Part shown: positions 1-6,402 of the stretch, in pieces
Position numbering within the stretch: position 1 is the stretch's first letter
Layout: each line of letters opens with the position of its first letter
Source: a virus
DNA length: 22,975 nt
Reading direction: 5' to 3' (one strand)
Virus record (IMG/VR): IMGVR_UViG_3300026321_000022
Coordinates: 1-22,975 of that record
Translations under genes and position numbers: made by a program
Notes under the pieces: generated by a model
The model's database searches: none
Told to the model about the DNA's origin: nothing
Seen by the model: only the letters and a program-made list of their open reading frames with translations

Positions 1-1
1 T

Positions 2-160
2 ATCGCTGAGCATTTTGGGGTAAATCCTAACAGTGTTTCAGGTCACTTACTGGCACTGAAGCGAAAAGGCTACATAGAGTATTGCCCCAAAATGGCTAGC
101 TATCGCCGCACCAACGTTTTCAAAAGCTTTATGGCTATTCGCGAAAGGAATGCAGCATGA
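2..160 (+). CDS. Winged-helix-like DNA-binding protein, C-terminal part (cut by window start)
   Basis: An open frame enters from the left edge and stops at TGA 158-160, giving 52 visible residues. The first half (AEHFGVNPNSVSGHLLALKR) reads like a helix-turn-helix recognition region followed by a KGYIEY wing, as in small winged-helix replication or repressor proteins. The stop overlaps the ATG of the next gene by two bases (ATGA), so the two are translationally coupled in one operon. The N-terminus is missing, so neither length nor exact family can be given. A DNA-binding role is inferred from the helix-turn-helix look alone. Confidence 0.55.
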   Translation: MAEHFGVNPNSVSGHLLALKRKGYIEYCPKMASYRRTNVFKSFMAIRERNAA

Positions 161-441
161 ACAACATAGAAAAAGCAATCGCTTTCAGTAATGGCGAGTG
201 GCGAACCACTAAAGAACTAGCTGAACACCTTGGCGATAGCAGACCAAGTAACACATTGAAGAGTTTGCAGAACAAGAACGGTGTTACCTATGAAGCTGAC
301 CACAATGAGCACGGCAAAACCATTCGTTACCGCGCCAGTTTCATTCGCGACTACACACCGGTAGATATTGCGAAGTCGCGCAAGGCCAGAGGTTTACCGT
401 TTGGTTTGGAGTCAATCAGTATTTTAGGTGGTGCAGCATGA
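157..441 (+). CDS. Small helix-turn-helix-like protein, unknown function
   Basis: 94 residues. Residues 1-45 (EWRTTKELAEHLGDSRPSNTL) look like a winged-helix segment similar in style to the gene just upstream, so the pair may be distant duplicates. The rest is basic and polar with no recognised motif. The ATG overlaps the upstream stop (ATGA) and its own stop overlaps the start of the methyltransferase gene at 438, so it is certainly part of the early operon. A role in replication or regulation is inference from position and fold only. Confidence 0.6.
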   Translation: MNNIEKAIAFSNGEWRTTKELAEHLGDSRPSNTLKSLQNKNGVTYEADHNEHGKTIRYRASFIRDYTPVDIAKSRKARGLPFGLESISILGGAA

Positions 442-1022
442 ATTACAAAGTTTTGTATTCTGACCCGCCTTGGTCATTCAACAGCAAGAAAACAGGCGGC
501 TCTATGAAATCGGGCGCAGCGCAAAAGTATGACGTAATGGACGTAGAAAGCATGAAGCAGTGGGATATTCCAGCAATATGCCAAGACGATTGCTTGCTAG
601 TCATGTGGTACGTGGGTGCTATGCCAAAAGAAGCCATTGAACTTGCAGAGGCTTGGGGTTTCCGCGTTGTTAACATGAACGGCTTTGTTTGGGATAAAGA
701 AACCAAGCACGGCAAAGACTTTTTTGGCATGGGCAGTATCACTCGCGCTTCAACTGAATCGGCACTAGTCGCGGTACGCGGCAAAACTGGCAACATCATC
801 AAAGACCGTTCAGTTCGTTCACGCATCCGCGCCAAAGTTGGTGAACATTCAGAAAAACCGCAGGCATTTAGAGAAGCCATTGAAAAGCTATGTGGTGACG
901 TTCCTCGCCTAGAAATGTTTGCAAGAAAGCAAACGCCCGGATGGGATGTGTTTGGTAATCAAGTTGAAAACTCTATCTCAATTCCATTTAAGCGCCAATT
1001 AGAGTTAGGAGTAGTGGCATGA
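438..1022 (+). CDS. MT-A70 family DNA N6-adenine methyltransferase
   Basis: 194 residues. The catalytic DPPW motif of MT-A70/beta-class amino-methyltransferases is at residues 9-12 (YSDPPWSF), very close to the N-terminus, as usual for this short phage form. Later segments are also typical: LLVMWYVGAMPKEAIELAEAWGF, the TESALVAVRGK strand, and the HSEKPQAFREAIE motif. It should transfer a methyl group from S-adenosylmethionine to N6 of adenine in phage DNA. No restriction endonuclease gene lies beside it, so self-protection against host restriction, or a regulatory role, is more likely than a restriction-modification pair. It overlaps both neighbouring genes by four bases. Confidence 0.9.
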   Translation: MNYKVLYSDPPWSFNSKKTGGSMKSGAAQKYDVMDVESMKQWDIPAICQDDCLLVMWYVGAMPKEAIELAEAWGFRVVNMNGFVWDKETKHGKDFFGMGSITRASTESALVAVRGKTGNIIKDRSVRSRIRAKVGEHSEKPQAFREAIEKLCGDVPRLEMFARKQTPGWDVFGNQVENSISIPFKRQLELGVVA

Positions 1023-1195
1023 CCCCCATTCAAAAAGAACACCGCGAAAGCACCCTGGCAAGAGAAACCGCTCACCCTAAAGTAAAGCGCAGAGGCGATA
1101 CTCTTCGTGCCATTGAAAAGAAAAAGGACTTTAGCGCTTTAGCATTGAATGACCAGGACCACTTTAACCAGATTTGGAAGGAGTTAGAGGCGTGA
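1019..1195 (+). CDS. Short unknown protein between two methyltransferase genes
   Basis: An ATG at 1019 overlaps the methyltransferase stop (ATGA), and the frame runs 58 codons to TGA 1193-1195, which in turn overlaps the GTG start of the next gene. The product is very charged (HRESTLARETAHPKVKRR, AIEKKKDF) with no cysteine, signal or membrane segment. The four-base overlap at its 5' end and the fused stop/start at its 3' end support it as a real gene. I do not recognise it. Confidence 0.6.
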   Translation: MTPIQKEHRESTLARETAHPKVKRRGDTLRAIEKKKDFSALALNDQDHFNQIWKELEA

Positions 1196-1776
1196 AAGTT
1201 TTAGTTGCTTGTGAATACAGTGGAGTTGTAAGAGATGCTTTCATTGCTAAAGGTCATGAGGCTATAAGTTGCGACCTGCTTCCTACTGAAGCGCCTGGGC
1301 CGCATTATGAAGGTAGCGTTTTCGATATTATCGATTACCCATTCGATTTGATGGTGGCGCACCCACCTTGCACTCATCTTAGTGTCAGCGGGTCTAGGCA
1401 TTTTGCCGCAAAAAAGATGGATGGTAGGCAATACGCAGGCGCAAGTTTTTTTATGAAGCTGGTTAGGCGCTCTAAGCACATTCCAATGACCGCGATAGAA
1501 AACCCCGTTTGTATTATGTCAACGCTTTACAGAAAGCCAGACCAGATTATTCAACCTTGGCAGTTTGGGCATGGTGAAACTAAAGCTACATGTTTATGGC
1601 TAAAAGGCTTGCCGCTTTTAGAGTCCACAGAAATTGTTGAAGGTCGCGAAAACAGAATTCATAAGATGCCACCAAGCAAAGACAGGGGGAAGCTAAGAAG
1701 CGCAACATATCAAGGTATTGCTGATGCAATGGGCGACCAATGGGGTCGGGCTTATAAAAGATGCGAGGTGGCATAG
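1192..1776 (+). CDS. C5-cytosine methyltransferase-like protein (short phage form)
   Basis: 194 residues from a GTG start. Visible motifs are an SAM-binding motif I-like VACEYSG (5-11), a HPPC loop at residues 57-60 in the place of the catalytic PC loop, and ENP (103-105) in the place of the ENV motif. The large target-recognition domain of full-length C5 methyltransferases (usually over 300 residues) is absent. This family is common in phages and usually annotated as DNA cytosine methyltransferase; activity is not certain. I chose GTG 1192 over the in-frame TTG at 1174 because AAGGAG at 1178-1183 lies 8 bases before it and because the family starts with MKVLVACEYSG. Confidence 0.75.
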   Translation: MKVLVACEYSGVVRDAFIAKGHEAISCDLLPTEAPGPHYEGSVFDIIDYPFDLMVAHPPCTHLSVSGSRHFAAKKMDGRQYAGASFFMKLVRRSKHIPMTAIENPVCIMSTLYRKPDQIIQPWQFGHGETKATCLWLKGLPLLESTEIVEGRENRIHKMPPSKDRGKLRSATYQGIADAMGDQWGRAYKRCEVA

Positions 1777-2207
1777 TGAAAGGTCAATTCCGCGTTATCA
1801 ATAGTCAACAGTCACTAGATGCAGCCATACAAGAATTGCGTGAGAAGTGGCATCAAAACAAATGGCTAATGATGCAGACCACAACAGAGAAGCAAAGAAG
1901 CCAGTTACAGAATAATGCACTTCATGTGTGGCTAACTCAGGTGTCTCACGCGCTCAATGACAAGGGTATGGACGTAAGGCAAGTGCTTCAGTTGAGCAAG
2001 CGCCAAGAAATACCGTGGACCATGGAAGCGGTTAAGCAGCATTTATGGAAACCGGTTCAAGAAGCGTACATGGGTGAGAAGTCAACCACACGCGCAAGTA
2101 GCACTGACTATCCAGCTATCTACGACATTTTAAATAAAACATTGGTTGAAAAACTTGGCGTCTTTGTGCCGTGGCCTTGTAAAGAGAATATGGGAGCAAA
2201 GCAGTGA
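1776..2207 (+). CDS. ninB: NinB-like recombination protein
   Basis: 143 residues from GTG 1776, which overlaps the previous stop (TAGTG) and has GAGG upstream at 1765-1768. The segment RSQLQNNALHVWLTQVSHAL matches the style of the NinB signature (RSLDQNRKLWACLGDVS in lambda), followed by the usual mixed helical middle and a conserved-looking SSTDYPAIYDIL near the C-terminus. NinB (lambda Orf) binds single-stranded DNA and helps load recombinases in phage recombination. Its place two genes before NinG fits the lambda nin order. Similarity is to a short motif only, so I hold the name as likely, not certain. Confidence 0.7.
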   Translation: MKGQFRVINSQQSLDAAIQELREKWHQNKWLMMQTTTEKQRSQLQNNALHVWLTQVSHALNDKGMDVRQVLQLSKRQEIPWTMEAVKQHLWKPVQEAYMGEKSTTRASSTDYPAIYDILNKTLVEKLGVFVPWPCKENMGAKQ

Positions 2208-2578
2208 TTACACCAACAAGAACGGTTTGTTATGTACGCATGCTAGATGGGAGCTTGAAGAAGGTTTCAGAGGCAAGGTCGCTTGCGCATTTATGGGGGT
2301 GGGATTTCACTAACGTAAAACGTGTAGTGGTGAGAGAAGAGCCAGTGGAGCAGTATCACCCTTGGATGGTTCACACTGGCGTTTTTTCCGACTTAAAAAT
2401 TGAGCCAGGTGAGATTAGGCGTTATCCAACGTGCAATAAGAATTTTAACCCTGCAAACCCTTGTGATTGTGGCAACTGTTGCTCTTTTCTTGGCTCTTTT
2501 TCCTACCTGCGTCCAATACCAATGCCGAGAGATTGGTATCAGAAAATGTATCAAAGGGAATGGGTTAATGAAGAATAG
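2204..2578 (+). CDS. Unknown cysteine-cluster protein in nin-like region
   Basis: 124 residues from a GTG that overlaps the NinB-like stop (GTGA). The N-terminal half is a mixed strand/helix region (LDGSLKKVSEARSLAHLWGW). Near the C-terminus a cysteine cluster (NPCDCGNCC, about residues 85-93) could bind metal or form disulphides. There is no recognised family. It overlaps the next gene by 11 bases. Function unknown; the nin regions of lambdoid phages carry several such small accessory genes. Confidence 0.6.
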   Translation: MITPTRTVCYVRMLDGSLKKVSEARSLAHLWGWDFTNVKRVVVREEPVEQYHPWMVHTGVFSDLKIEPGEIRRYPTCNKNFNPANPCDCGNCCSFLGSFSYLRPIPMPRDWYQKMYQREWVNEE

Positions 2579-3137
2579 ACGTTGCTCGCACTGCAAAAAG
2601 AAGGGCCTGCAGAGTGATATGCTACTAAGGCAGCTAAAAGCCTTCTGTGACCAGAACTGTTTTGCAGAGTGGGCGGCAGCTAACGTTTCTAAACTAGCTA
2701 AAAAGGGTAAGCAAATTGAATCGAAACGACTTAAGGCAAAAAAAGAAAGACTCAAAACTAAAGGTGCTCATTTGCGGGAGGCGCAAGCATCGTTCAACGC
2801 CTACATTCGTGAAAGGGATGCGCAAGAGCCGTGTATCAGTTGCGGTAGGTATCACACTGGCAAGTACGATGCGGGGCACTACCGAAGCGTAGGAAGTGCG
2901 CCCGAACTGAGATTTGATGAAGATAATTGCCATCGTCAGTGCGTTCCCTGCAATCAGCACCTTTCAGGAAACCTAATTAGCTACCGAATAAACCTGGTCA
3001 AGAGAATAGGGCAGGAGCGAGTAGATAAGCTAGAAGGTCCACACGAGCCTAAAAACTACACCATAGAACAAATACAAGACATTAAGGCGCATTATCGCAA
3101 GCGTGTACGCGAAATGCAGAAACAAAAAGCGGCATGA
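2568..3137 (+). CDS. ninG: NinG (Rap) recombination protein, Holliday-junction/D-loop endonuclease
   Basis: 189 residues, close to lambda NinG (about 200). An N-terminal zinc-finger-like set (C6, C9, C27, C31) is followed by a lysine-rich helix (42-66) and then the diagnostic block ASFNAYIRERDAQEPCISCG, YDAGHYRS, LRFDEDN, CVPCNQHLSGN, with C89, C92, H104, C125, C128 and H131 forming an HNH-like metal site. It is very close to lambda NinG (VNAFIRERDRDLPCISCG, WDAGHYRT, CVVCNQHKSGN). Rap cleaves branched recombination intermediates. The frame is open upstream to 2400, but family alignment and overlap with the upstream gene place the start at ATG 2568. Confidence 0.95.
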   Translation: MKNRRCSHCKKKGLQSDMLLRQLKAFCDQNCFAEWAAANVSKLAKKGKQIESKRLKAKKERLKTKGAHLREAQASFNAYIRERDAQEPCISCGRYHTGKYDAGHYRSVGSAPELRFDEDNCHRQCVPCNQHLSGNLISYRINLVKRIGQERVDKLEGPHEPKNYTIEQIQDIKAHYRKRVREMQKQKAA

Positions 3138-3682
3138 GCCGTGCGCTAAAGGTAAATACAACAATGGCACACCCAATCAGAGAACTAGCAAGAATGACTA
3201 CAAAGTCAAAACAGATTGACGGAATGGGCTTCGGTGGTACCGCGCCTGATGTAAACGAAGTGGCTGGCGCACTGGCAATGCGAAACCCTGAAACGCAACT
3301 AAAGCTAGATACACATGCTTACTACTTGGCTAGATTGCTCTACGCCGATGACAGCAGCGCAAGAGTGCGCGTTAAAGCTGGGTTATTGAACGTTATGCTA
3401 AAAGCTGAGCTAGAGGTTAGTAACACTTGCTTGTTACGCATGATTAACTGCGCCATCATCGAAATAAAATCACCAATTATGCGACTAAACCGCAAGACCG
3501 GCGAGCAAGAGATTAAACCAACAAGCAAAGTTCAGCTTTGTAAGCGGCTAGGCATTAAGGGAAACAAGCTTCCTGTGAAAATATCTGAGGCTTACAGCCA
3601 AGTGCTAGAGCAACTTTACTTGTGGAATAGCGAGGCGATAAGCCACGTTAGAGCAACTATGAGAGAGGATGAAGCGGCATGA
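3134..3682 (+). CDS. Unknown protein in the antiterminator (Q) slot
   Basis: 182 residues, ATG overlapping the NinG stop (ATGA). No family is recognised. The C-terminal part (KVQLCKRLGIKGNKLPVKIS, about 131-150, then SEAYSQVLEQLY) could form a helix-turn-helix, and the middle is rich in helix. In lambdoid phages the gene after the nin region is the late antiterminator Q, of which several unrelated families exist (lambda, 21 and 82 types). A promoter plus terminator of the late-gene type lies downstream at 4603-4690, so an antiterminator is expected nearby. Q function is an inference from position and size. Confidence 0.6.
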   Translation: MSRALKVNTTMAHPIRELARMTTKSKQIDGMGFGGTAPDVNEVAGALAMRNPETQLKLDTHAYYLARLLYADDSSARVRVKAGLLNVMLKAELEVSNTCLLRMINCAIIEIKSPIMRLNRKTGEQEIKPTSKVQLCKRLGIKGNKLPVKISEAYSQVLEQLYLWNSEAISHVRATMREDEAA

Positions 3683-3867
3683 GTGAGCAGAAACTAAAAC
3701 CTTGCCCGTTCTGCGGCAGTGATGCAAGTATGGAAACGGGCATTGTTCAAGGCCTGCAAAGAAGCATGATTAGCTGTACTAGATGCCCTGTATTAATGTC
3801 ACCGCATAGAGATAAAGAGCAACTTGTTAAGGCTTGGAATGAGAGAGCAGGTGAGCAGGATGAATGA
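3679..3867 (+). CDS. lar: Lar-like restriction alleviation zinc-ribbon protein
   Basis: 62 residues. Pattern LKPCPFCGS (C9, C12) followed by ISCTRCP (C33, C36) and a final AWNER (W53, N54, R56) is the signature of the Lar family. The Rac prophage Lar protein relieves type I restriction by modulating host restriction-modification; many phage relatives have no tested role. ATG 3679 overlaps the previous stop and its own stop lies inside the next gene. With two methyltransferase genes in the same operon, an anti-restriction role is plausible but not shown. Confidence 0.8.
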   Translation: MSEQKLKPCPFCGSDASMETGIVQGLQRSMISCTRCPVLMSPHRDKEQLVKAWNERAGEQDE

Positions 3868-3985
3868 GCAGGAACTTAAAGAGTTTGTAAGGGAGTCTCG
3901 CAAAACTGGGCGACTTCTTAATCTGGCAATTGTAATAAGCATTGCTTCGCTAGGACTTTCAATTTTTACATTGATTTGGAGTTAA
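3860..3985 (+). CDS. Small single-pass membrane protein
   Basis: ATG 3860 opens a 41-residue frame ending at TAA 3983-3985, overlapping the end of the Lar-like gene. The first 19 residues are charged (NEQELKEFVRESRKTGR) and the rest is one continuous hydrophobic stretch (LLNLAIVISIASLGLSIFTL, residues 19-38), a clear membrane segment at the C-terminus. The overlapping start and tight packing support it as real. Function unknown; small tail-anchored proteins in this part of phage genomes include lysis regulators and exclusion proteins. Confidence 0.5.
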   Translation: MNEQELKEFVRESRKTGRLLNLAIVISIASLGLSIFTLIWS

Positions 3986-3992
3986 ATTGTTT

Positions 3993-4220
3993 ATGAATAG
4001 CGAACTAGCAGGTAACGACATTCGCCAGGCTATTGATGAAGCGGTTAAGCGTTATTACAATAGTCCTATCAAGATGGGCGCGACTCACATCGATAAATTC
4101 GATAACTACTACAAATATGATAAACGGTGGTACGTATTATCGCCGTTTGACAATTTGTGGCGTGTCAGTGTAGTGATAGATAATGAAGTATTTGATGTGT
4201 TGGGATTGAGGAAGTTATGA
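3993..4220 (+). CDS. Unknown small protein
   Basis: 75 residues from ATG 3993; an in-frame TTG at 3987 is an alternative start. GGAG at 3978-3981 could serve either. Aromatic-rich (RYYNSP, DNYYKYDKRWYVLSP, NLWRV), soluble, no cysteine, no known motif. Its stop overlaps the ATG of the next gene (ATGA). Function not recognised; the compact beta-rich look would fit a small accessory protein of the early operon. Confidence 0.55.
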   Translation: MNSELAGNDIRQAIDEAVKRYYNSPIKMGATHIDKFDNYYKYDKRWYVLSPFDNLWRVSVVIDNEVFDVLGLRKL

Positions 4221-4558
4221 GTAAGCGCAAGGTAATCACCCAAGGTAGAGCAATAAGGCAGAATAGCGCGTTAGGTGAGTTAGTATCAAAGCTCCCTGAA
4301 TACTTGTTTGAAGCGTACCGAAATGACGCGATATTCTACAGCCTAGTTAGGCGCTCAGCAGAGTCGTGCGACAATTACACACAGTTTCTTGAAAAAGCAG
4401 TAGAGTATTACGTAAGACTAAAGCAAGCGGAAACTGAAAAGGCGATAGATAAAGCAATGAATGCGCCTGCGCCACGGATGCTTCTTATGAGTCAAGAGGA
4501 ATTTAATAACTGTATTCTTTCGAGAATAACTAGAAATCAAGAACTGCAGAAGGCTTGA
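4217..4558 (+). CDS. Unknown protein, last gene before the late promoter
   Basis: 113 residues, ATG overlapping the previous stop. The N-terminus is basic (MSKRKVITQGRAIRQ); the rest is largely helical (EYLFEAYRND, FLEKAVEYYVRLKQAETEKAIDKAM). I do not recognise it. It is the last early gene, directly ahead of the promoter and terminator at 4603-4690, the position lambda uses for Q, so it is a second candidate for an antiterminator besides the 3134-3682 gene. No motif supports that beyond position. Confidence 0.6.
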   Translation: MSKRKVITQGRAIRQNSALGELVSKLPEYLFEAYRNDAIFYSLVRRSAESCDNYTQFLEKAVEYYVRLKQAETEKAIDKAMNAPAPRMLLMSQEEFNNCILSRITRNQELQKA

Positions 4559-4602
4559 TAATTGTCGCGGTAGTAGGGTTTCTATATGACTTCAAACAGT
4601 AG

Positions 4603-4631
4603 TTGACTCACTGACGAGCTTTGCTTAATAT
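4603..4631 (+). promoter_or_regulatory. Candidate late promoter (PR'-like)
   Basis: TTGACT (4603-4608) and TAATAT (4626-4631) are separated by exactly 17 bases. The -35 box matches the sigma-70 consensus at five of six positions; the -10 box keeps the three most conserved positions (first T, A, last T). It lies in the only sizeable non-coding gap between the early operon and the lysis genes, 29 bases before an intrinsic terminator. That is the arrangement of lambdoid late promoters controlled by a Q-type antiterminator. Confidence 0.6.
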
Positions 4632-4659
4632 ATCTCCATACTAGCACTATTTCACTTGA

Positions 4660-4690
4660 AGCCCTGACCTAACCAGTCGGGGCTTTTTTT
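4660..4690 (+). terminator. Intrinsic terminator (tR'-like) ahead of the endolysin gene
   Basis: AGCCCTGAC (4660-4668), loop CTAACCA, then GTCGGGGCT (4676-4684) form a nine-pair stem with one G-U, followed by seven T (4684-4690). This is a strong factor-independent terminator. It would end early-operon transcripts and also stop transcripts from the promoter at 4603 after roughly 50 bases unless antiterminated. Confidence 0.85.
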
Positions 4691-4703
4691 ATGGCTGAAA
4701 TTT

Positions 4704-5132
4704 ATGTTCCCCTACGGCAAAACTTCACAAGCGCGTCTTGATACGTGCCATGTTGATATTCAAACGATATTTGACGAAGTGAAGAAGTTCATTAATGCGT
4801 CTATCTTTTGCGGTCACCGTGGTAAAGAAGATCAGAACAAAGCATTTGCCGATGGCCTCAGCCAATTAAAGTGGCCTCACTCCAAACACAACAAAATCCC
4901 TTCACTCGCAGTTGACGCTGGCCCTTATTTCGTAGAGTTAAGCAACACAGACTGGAAAGACGAACTGGCTTTTGCTGTATTTGCAGGTCATGTCATGTGT
5001 ATTGCTCGCCAGTTATACAAAGAGGGCAAGATCACGCACCTACTTCGATGGGGTGGTGATTGGGATATGGACGGTAGAAGCCGTGATGAGCGTTTCCGCG
5101 ACCTGCCACACTTTGAATTGTACAAGCCATAG
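4704..5132 (+). CDS. Endolysin, M15 family L-alanyl-D-glutamate peptidase
   Basis: 142 residues, usual for this endolysin type (phage T5 Lys is similar in length). Zinc ligands are visible as SKH (H62), SLAVD (D71) and LPHFE (H136), with D133 as likely catalytic base; GHRGKEDQNKAF (37-48) is also typical. It cleaves the L-Ala-D-Glu bond of the peptidoglycan stem peptide. There is no signal peptide or membrane segment, so it needs a holin to cross the membrane, and holin-like genes follow directly. No clear Shine-Dalgarno lies before ATG 4704; the terminator T-run ends 13 bases upstream. Confidence 0.9.
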   Translation: MFPYGKTSQARLDTCHVDIQTIFDEVKKFINASIFCGHRGKEDQNKAFADGLSQLKWPHSKHNKIPSLAVDAGPYFVELSNTDWKDELAFAVFAGHVMCIARQLYKEGKITHLLRWGGDWDMDGRSRDERFRDLPHFELYKP

Positions 5133-5141
5133 GTTGAGATA

Positions 5142-5669
5142 ATGAATTGGTCAGACGTAGGAAGTTTTCTTAAAGAAAATAAAACAGGCGTTGCTGGTCT
5201 CGTTGGTTCGCTTTTAACGGGCAACGTAGTGGGCGCGGTCAGTGCAGGTGCTTCAATGGTTGCTCAGGCAACGGGAACGACAGACCCAGAACAAGCGTTA
5301 GTGACACTGAAAAGTAACCCCAATGCAATGGTGAGGCTTGAAGAAATAGCCGCGGCGCGAGAAGCTGAAGTGAATCGCCACCTTGAATCAGTAATGGCGC
5401 TAGAACTTCAAGATAAACAGCGTAGCCATTCAGAGACACAGCAAACTATTCGTAACGGTGATAATGCAGAAGGTGGCGTTAAATACGTAAGGCCTTTTCA
5501 CGCAACAGCCTCTTTGCTTGCTGGTATTTGTTATGCGTTTATCACTGACACGCCAGATCTTATGATATTGGGTGCATTCCTTACTTTACCCTTTACTTAT
5601 GCAGGGCTAAGGGAAATCGGTAAGCGTAATTTATTAGCATTTTCTGCGAAAAAGCAGACTAGCATCTAA
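5142..5669 (+). CDS. Holin of the three-TM type
   Basis: 175 residues with AGGTTGAG at 5131-5138 before ATG 5142. Hydrophobic segments lie near residues 17-42 (VAGLVGSLLTGNVVGAVSAG), 117-133 (HATASLLAGICYAFI) and 138-154 (LMILGAFLTLPFTYAGL), with a charged helix between (RLEEIAAAREAEVNRHLESV). The VRPFHA motif before the second segment is typical of the three-TM holin family found in gene transfer agents and phages. It would form membrane lesions that release the endolysin encoded nine bases upstream. Another holin-like gene follows, so one of the two may regulate the other. Confidence 0.75.
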   Translation: MNWSDVGSFLKENKTGVAGLVGSLLTGNVVGAVSAGASMVAQATGTTDPEQALVTLKSNPNAMVRLEEIAAAREAEVNRHLESVMALELQDKQRSHSETQQTIRNGDNAEGGVKYVRPFHATASLLAGICYAFITDTPDLMILGAFLTLPFTYAGLREIGKRNLLAFSAKKQTSI

Positions 5670-5729
5670 TACAAAATGGAACACCATTTGAATAACCATG
5701 TTGTTGAACCTGTATTGGAGAACAACAGC

Positions 5730-5981
5730 ATGAACACCCATTACCAACAAGAATTCAATCAAGACATGGCAGATAAAGCTTCGATAACAACTTATACCGC
5801 AAGCGCATTTACTGCGTTATGGGGCGCGTTAACGTTTGAGCATATCGTAGCATTGTTTGGTTTGATGATTGGATTTATTGGTTTAGCAGTAAATATCTAT
5901 TTTAAGCGTAGAGAAGATCAACGCGCTCACGAACGGCACATGAAGTATATGGCCGAAAGAGATCAACCAAACGAGACATGA
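5730..5981 (+). CDS. Second small holin-like membrane protein (HP1-type look)
   Basis: 83 residues from ATG 5730, chosen because GGAG at 5717-5720 sits nine bases upstream; the frame is open back to 5676. Residues about 22-60 (ASAFTALWGAL, EHIVALFGLMIGFIGLAVNIY) give one or two membrane segments, followed by a strongly charged tail (FKRREDQRAHERHMKYMAERD). That shape matches HP1-family phage holins (MADK start, hydrophobic middle, YFKRRE). It may be the main holin, an antiholin or a partner of the three-TM holin upstream. Confidence 0.65.
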   Translation: MNTHYQQEFNQDMADKASITTYTASAFTALWGALTFEHIVALFGLMIGFIGLAVNIYFKRREDQRAHERHMKYMAERDQPNET

Positions 5982-5984
5982 ACC

Positions 5985-6395
5985 ATGATTGTGATATTCG
6001 CCGCAAATCGCAGTTGGATGTCACGAACTATAAGGTTTATCACCGGCTCAAAATGGTCTCACGTTGCAATACTAGATAATGATGATTGCCATGTGATTGA
6101 AGCGCGTGGCGGTTATGGCGTTCAGCGTAATAACCTATTAGATTTCCTTGGGCGGTACGACATTACTGAATATCGATACTTGCCTGGTGATATAGAAAAA
6201 GCACGCAAGCTAATTGGAAAGCCATTCGATAACAAAGGAATAAAAGGGATATTGTTCAGGAGTTTTGAGCATTGCCCTAATAGCTGGTTTTGTTCTGAGC
6301 TGGTAGCCCACGCCGCGAACTATGTGCCTGACTTCTTTGCTCATAAGCATACGCCAGAATCCCTCTACAATTTAACAACGAGATTGCCTGAGTAG
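5985..6395 (+). CDS. Permuted NlpC/P60-type (YiiX-like) cysteine hydrolase
   Basis: 136 residues. The histidine motif SKWSHVAIL (H26) precedes the cysteine motif WFCSELVAH (C103), the reverse of ordinary NlpC/P60 order and typical of circularly permuted papain-fold enzymes such as YiiX. E39 in HVIEARGG is probably the usual conserved acidic residue. Such enzymes cut amide or ester bonds in peptidoglycan peptides or lipids. It lies between holin genes and a gpZ-like tail gene. The tail module downstream lacks the usual NlpC/P60 (lambda K) protein, so this may be either a lysis helper or a displaced tail hydrolase. No signal peptide. Confidence 0.75.
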   Translation: MIVIFAANRSWMSRTIRFITGSKWSHVAILDNDDCHVIEARGGYGVQRNNLLDFLGRYDITEYRYLPGDIEKARKLIGKPFDNKGIKGILFRSFEHCPNSWFCSELVAHAANYVPDFFAHKHTPESLYNLTTRLPE

Positions 6396-6402
6396 TTATC
6401 GC

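Noticed and set aside
443-880. Long open frame on the minus strand (145 codons)
   Set aside because: It lies fully inside the MT-A70 methyltransferase gene, whose motifs are clear; the antisense product has no recognisable feature.
1174-1191. TTG start giving six extra residues to the C5-methyltransferase-like protein
   Set aside because: AAGGAG falls inside this extension and is well spaced for GTG 1192, which also fuses with the upstream stop.
2400-2567. Upstream extension of NinG with a hydrophobic stretch (LVIVATVALFLALF)
   Set aside because: It overlaps the cysteine-cluster gene in another frame; NinG alignment starts at MKNRRCSHC (2568).
5676-5729. Longer start for the second holin-like gene
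   Set aside because: GGAG with good spacing precedes ATG 5730, and the extra 18 residues do not fit a small holin.
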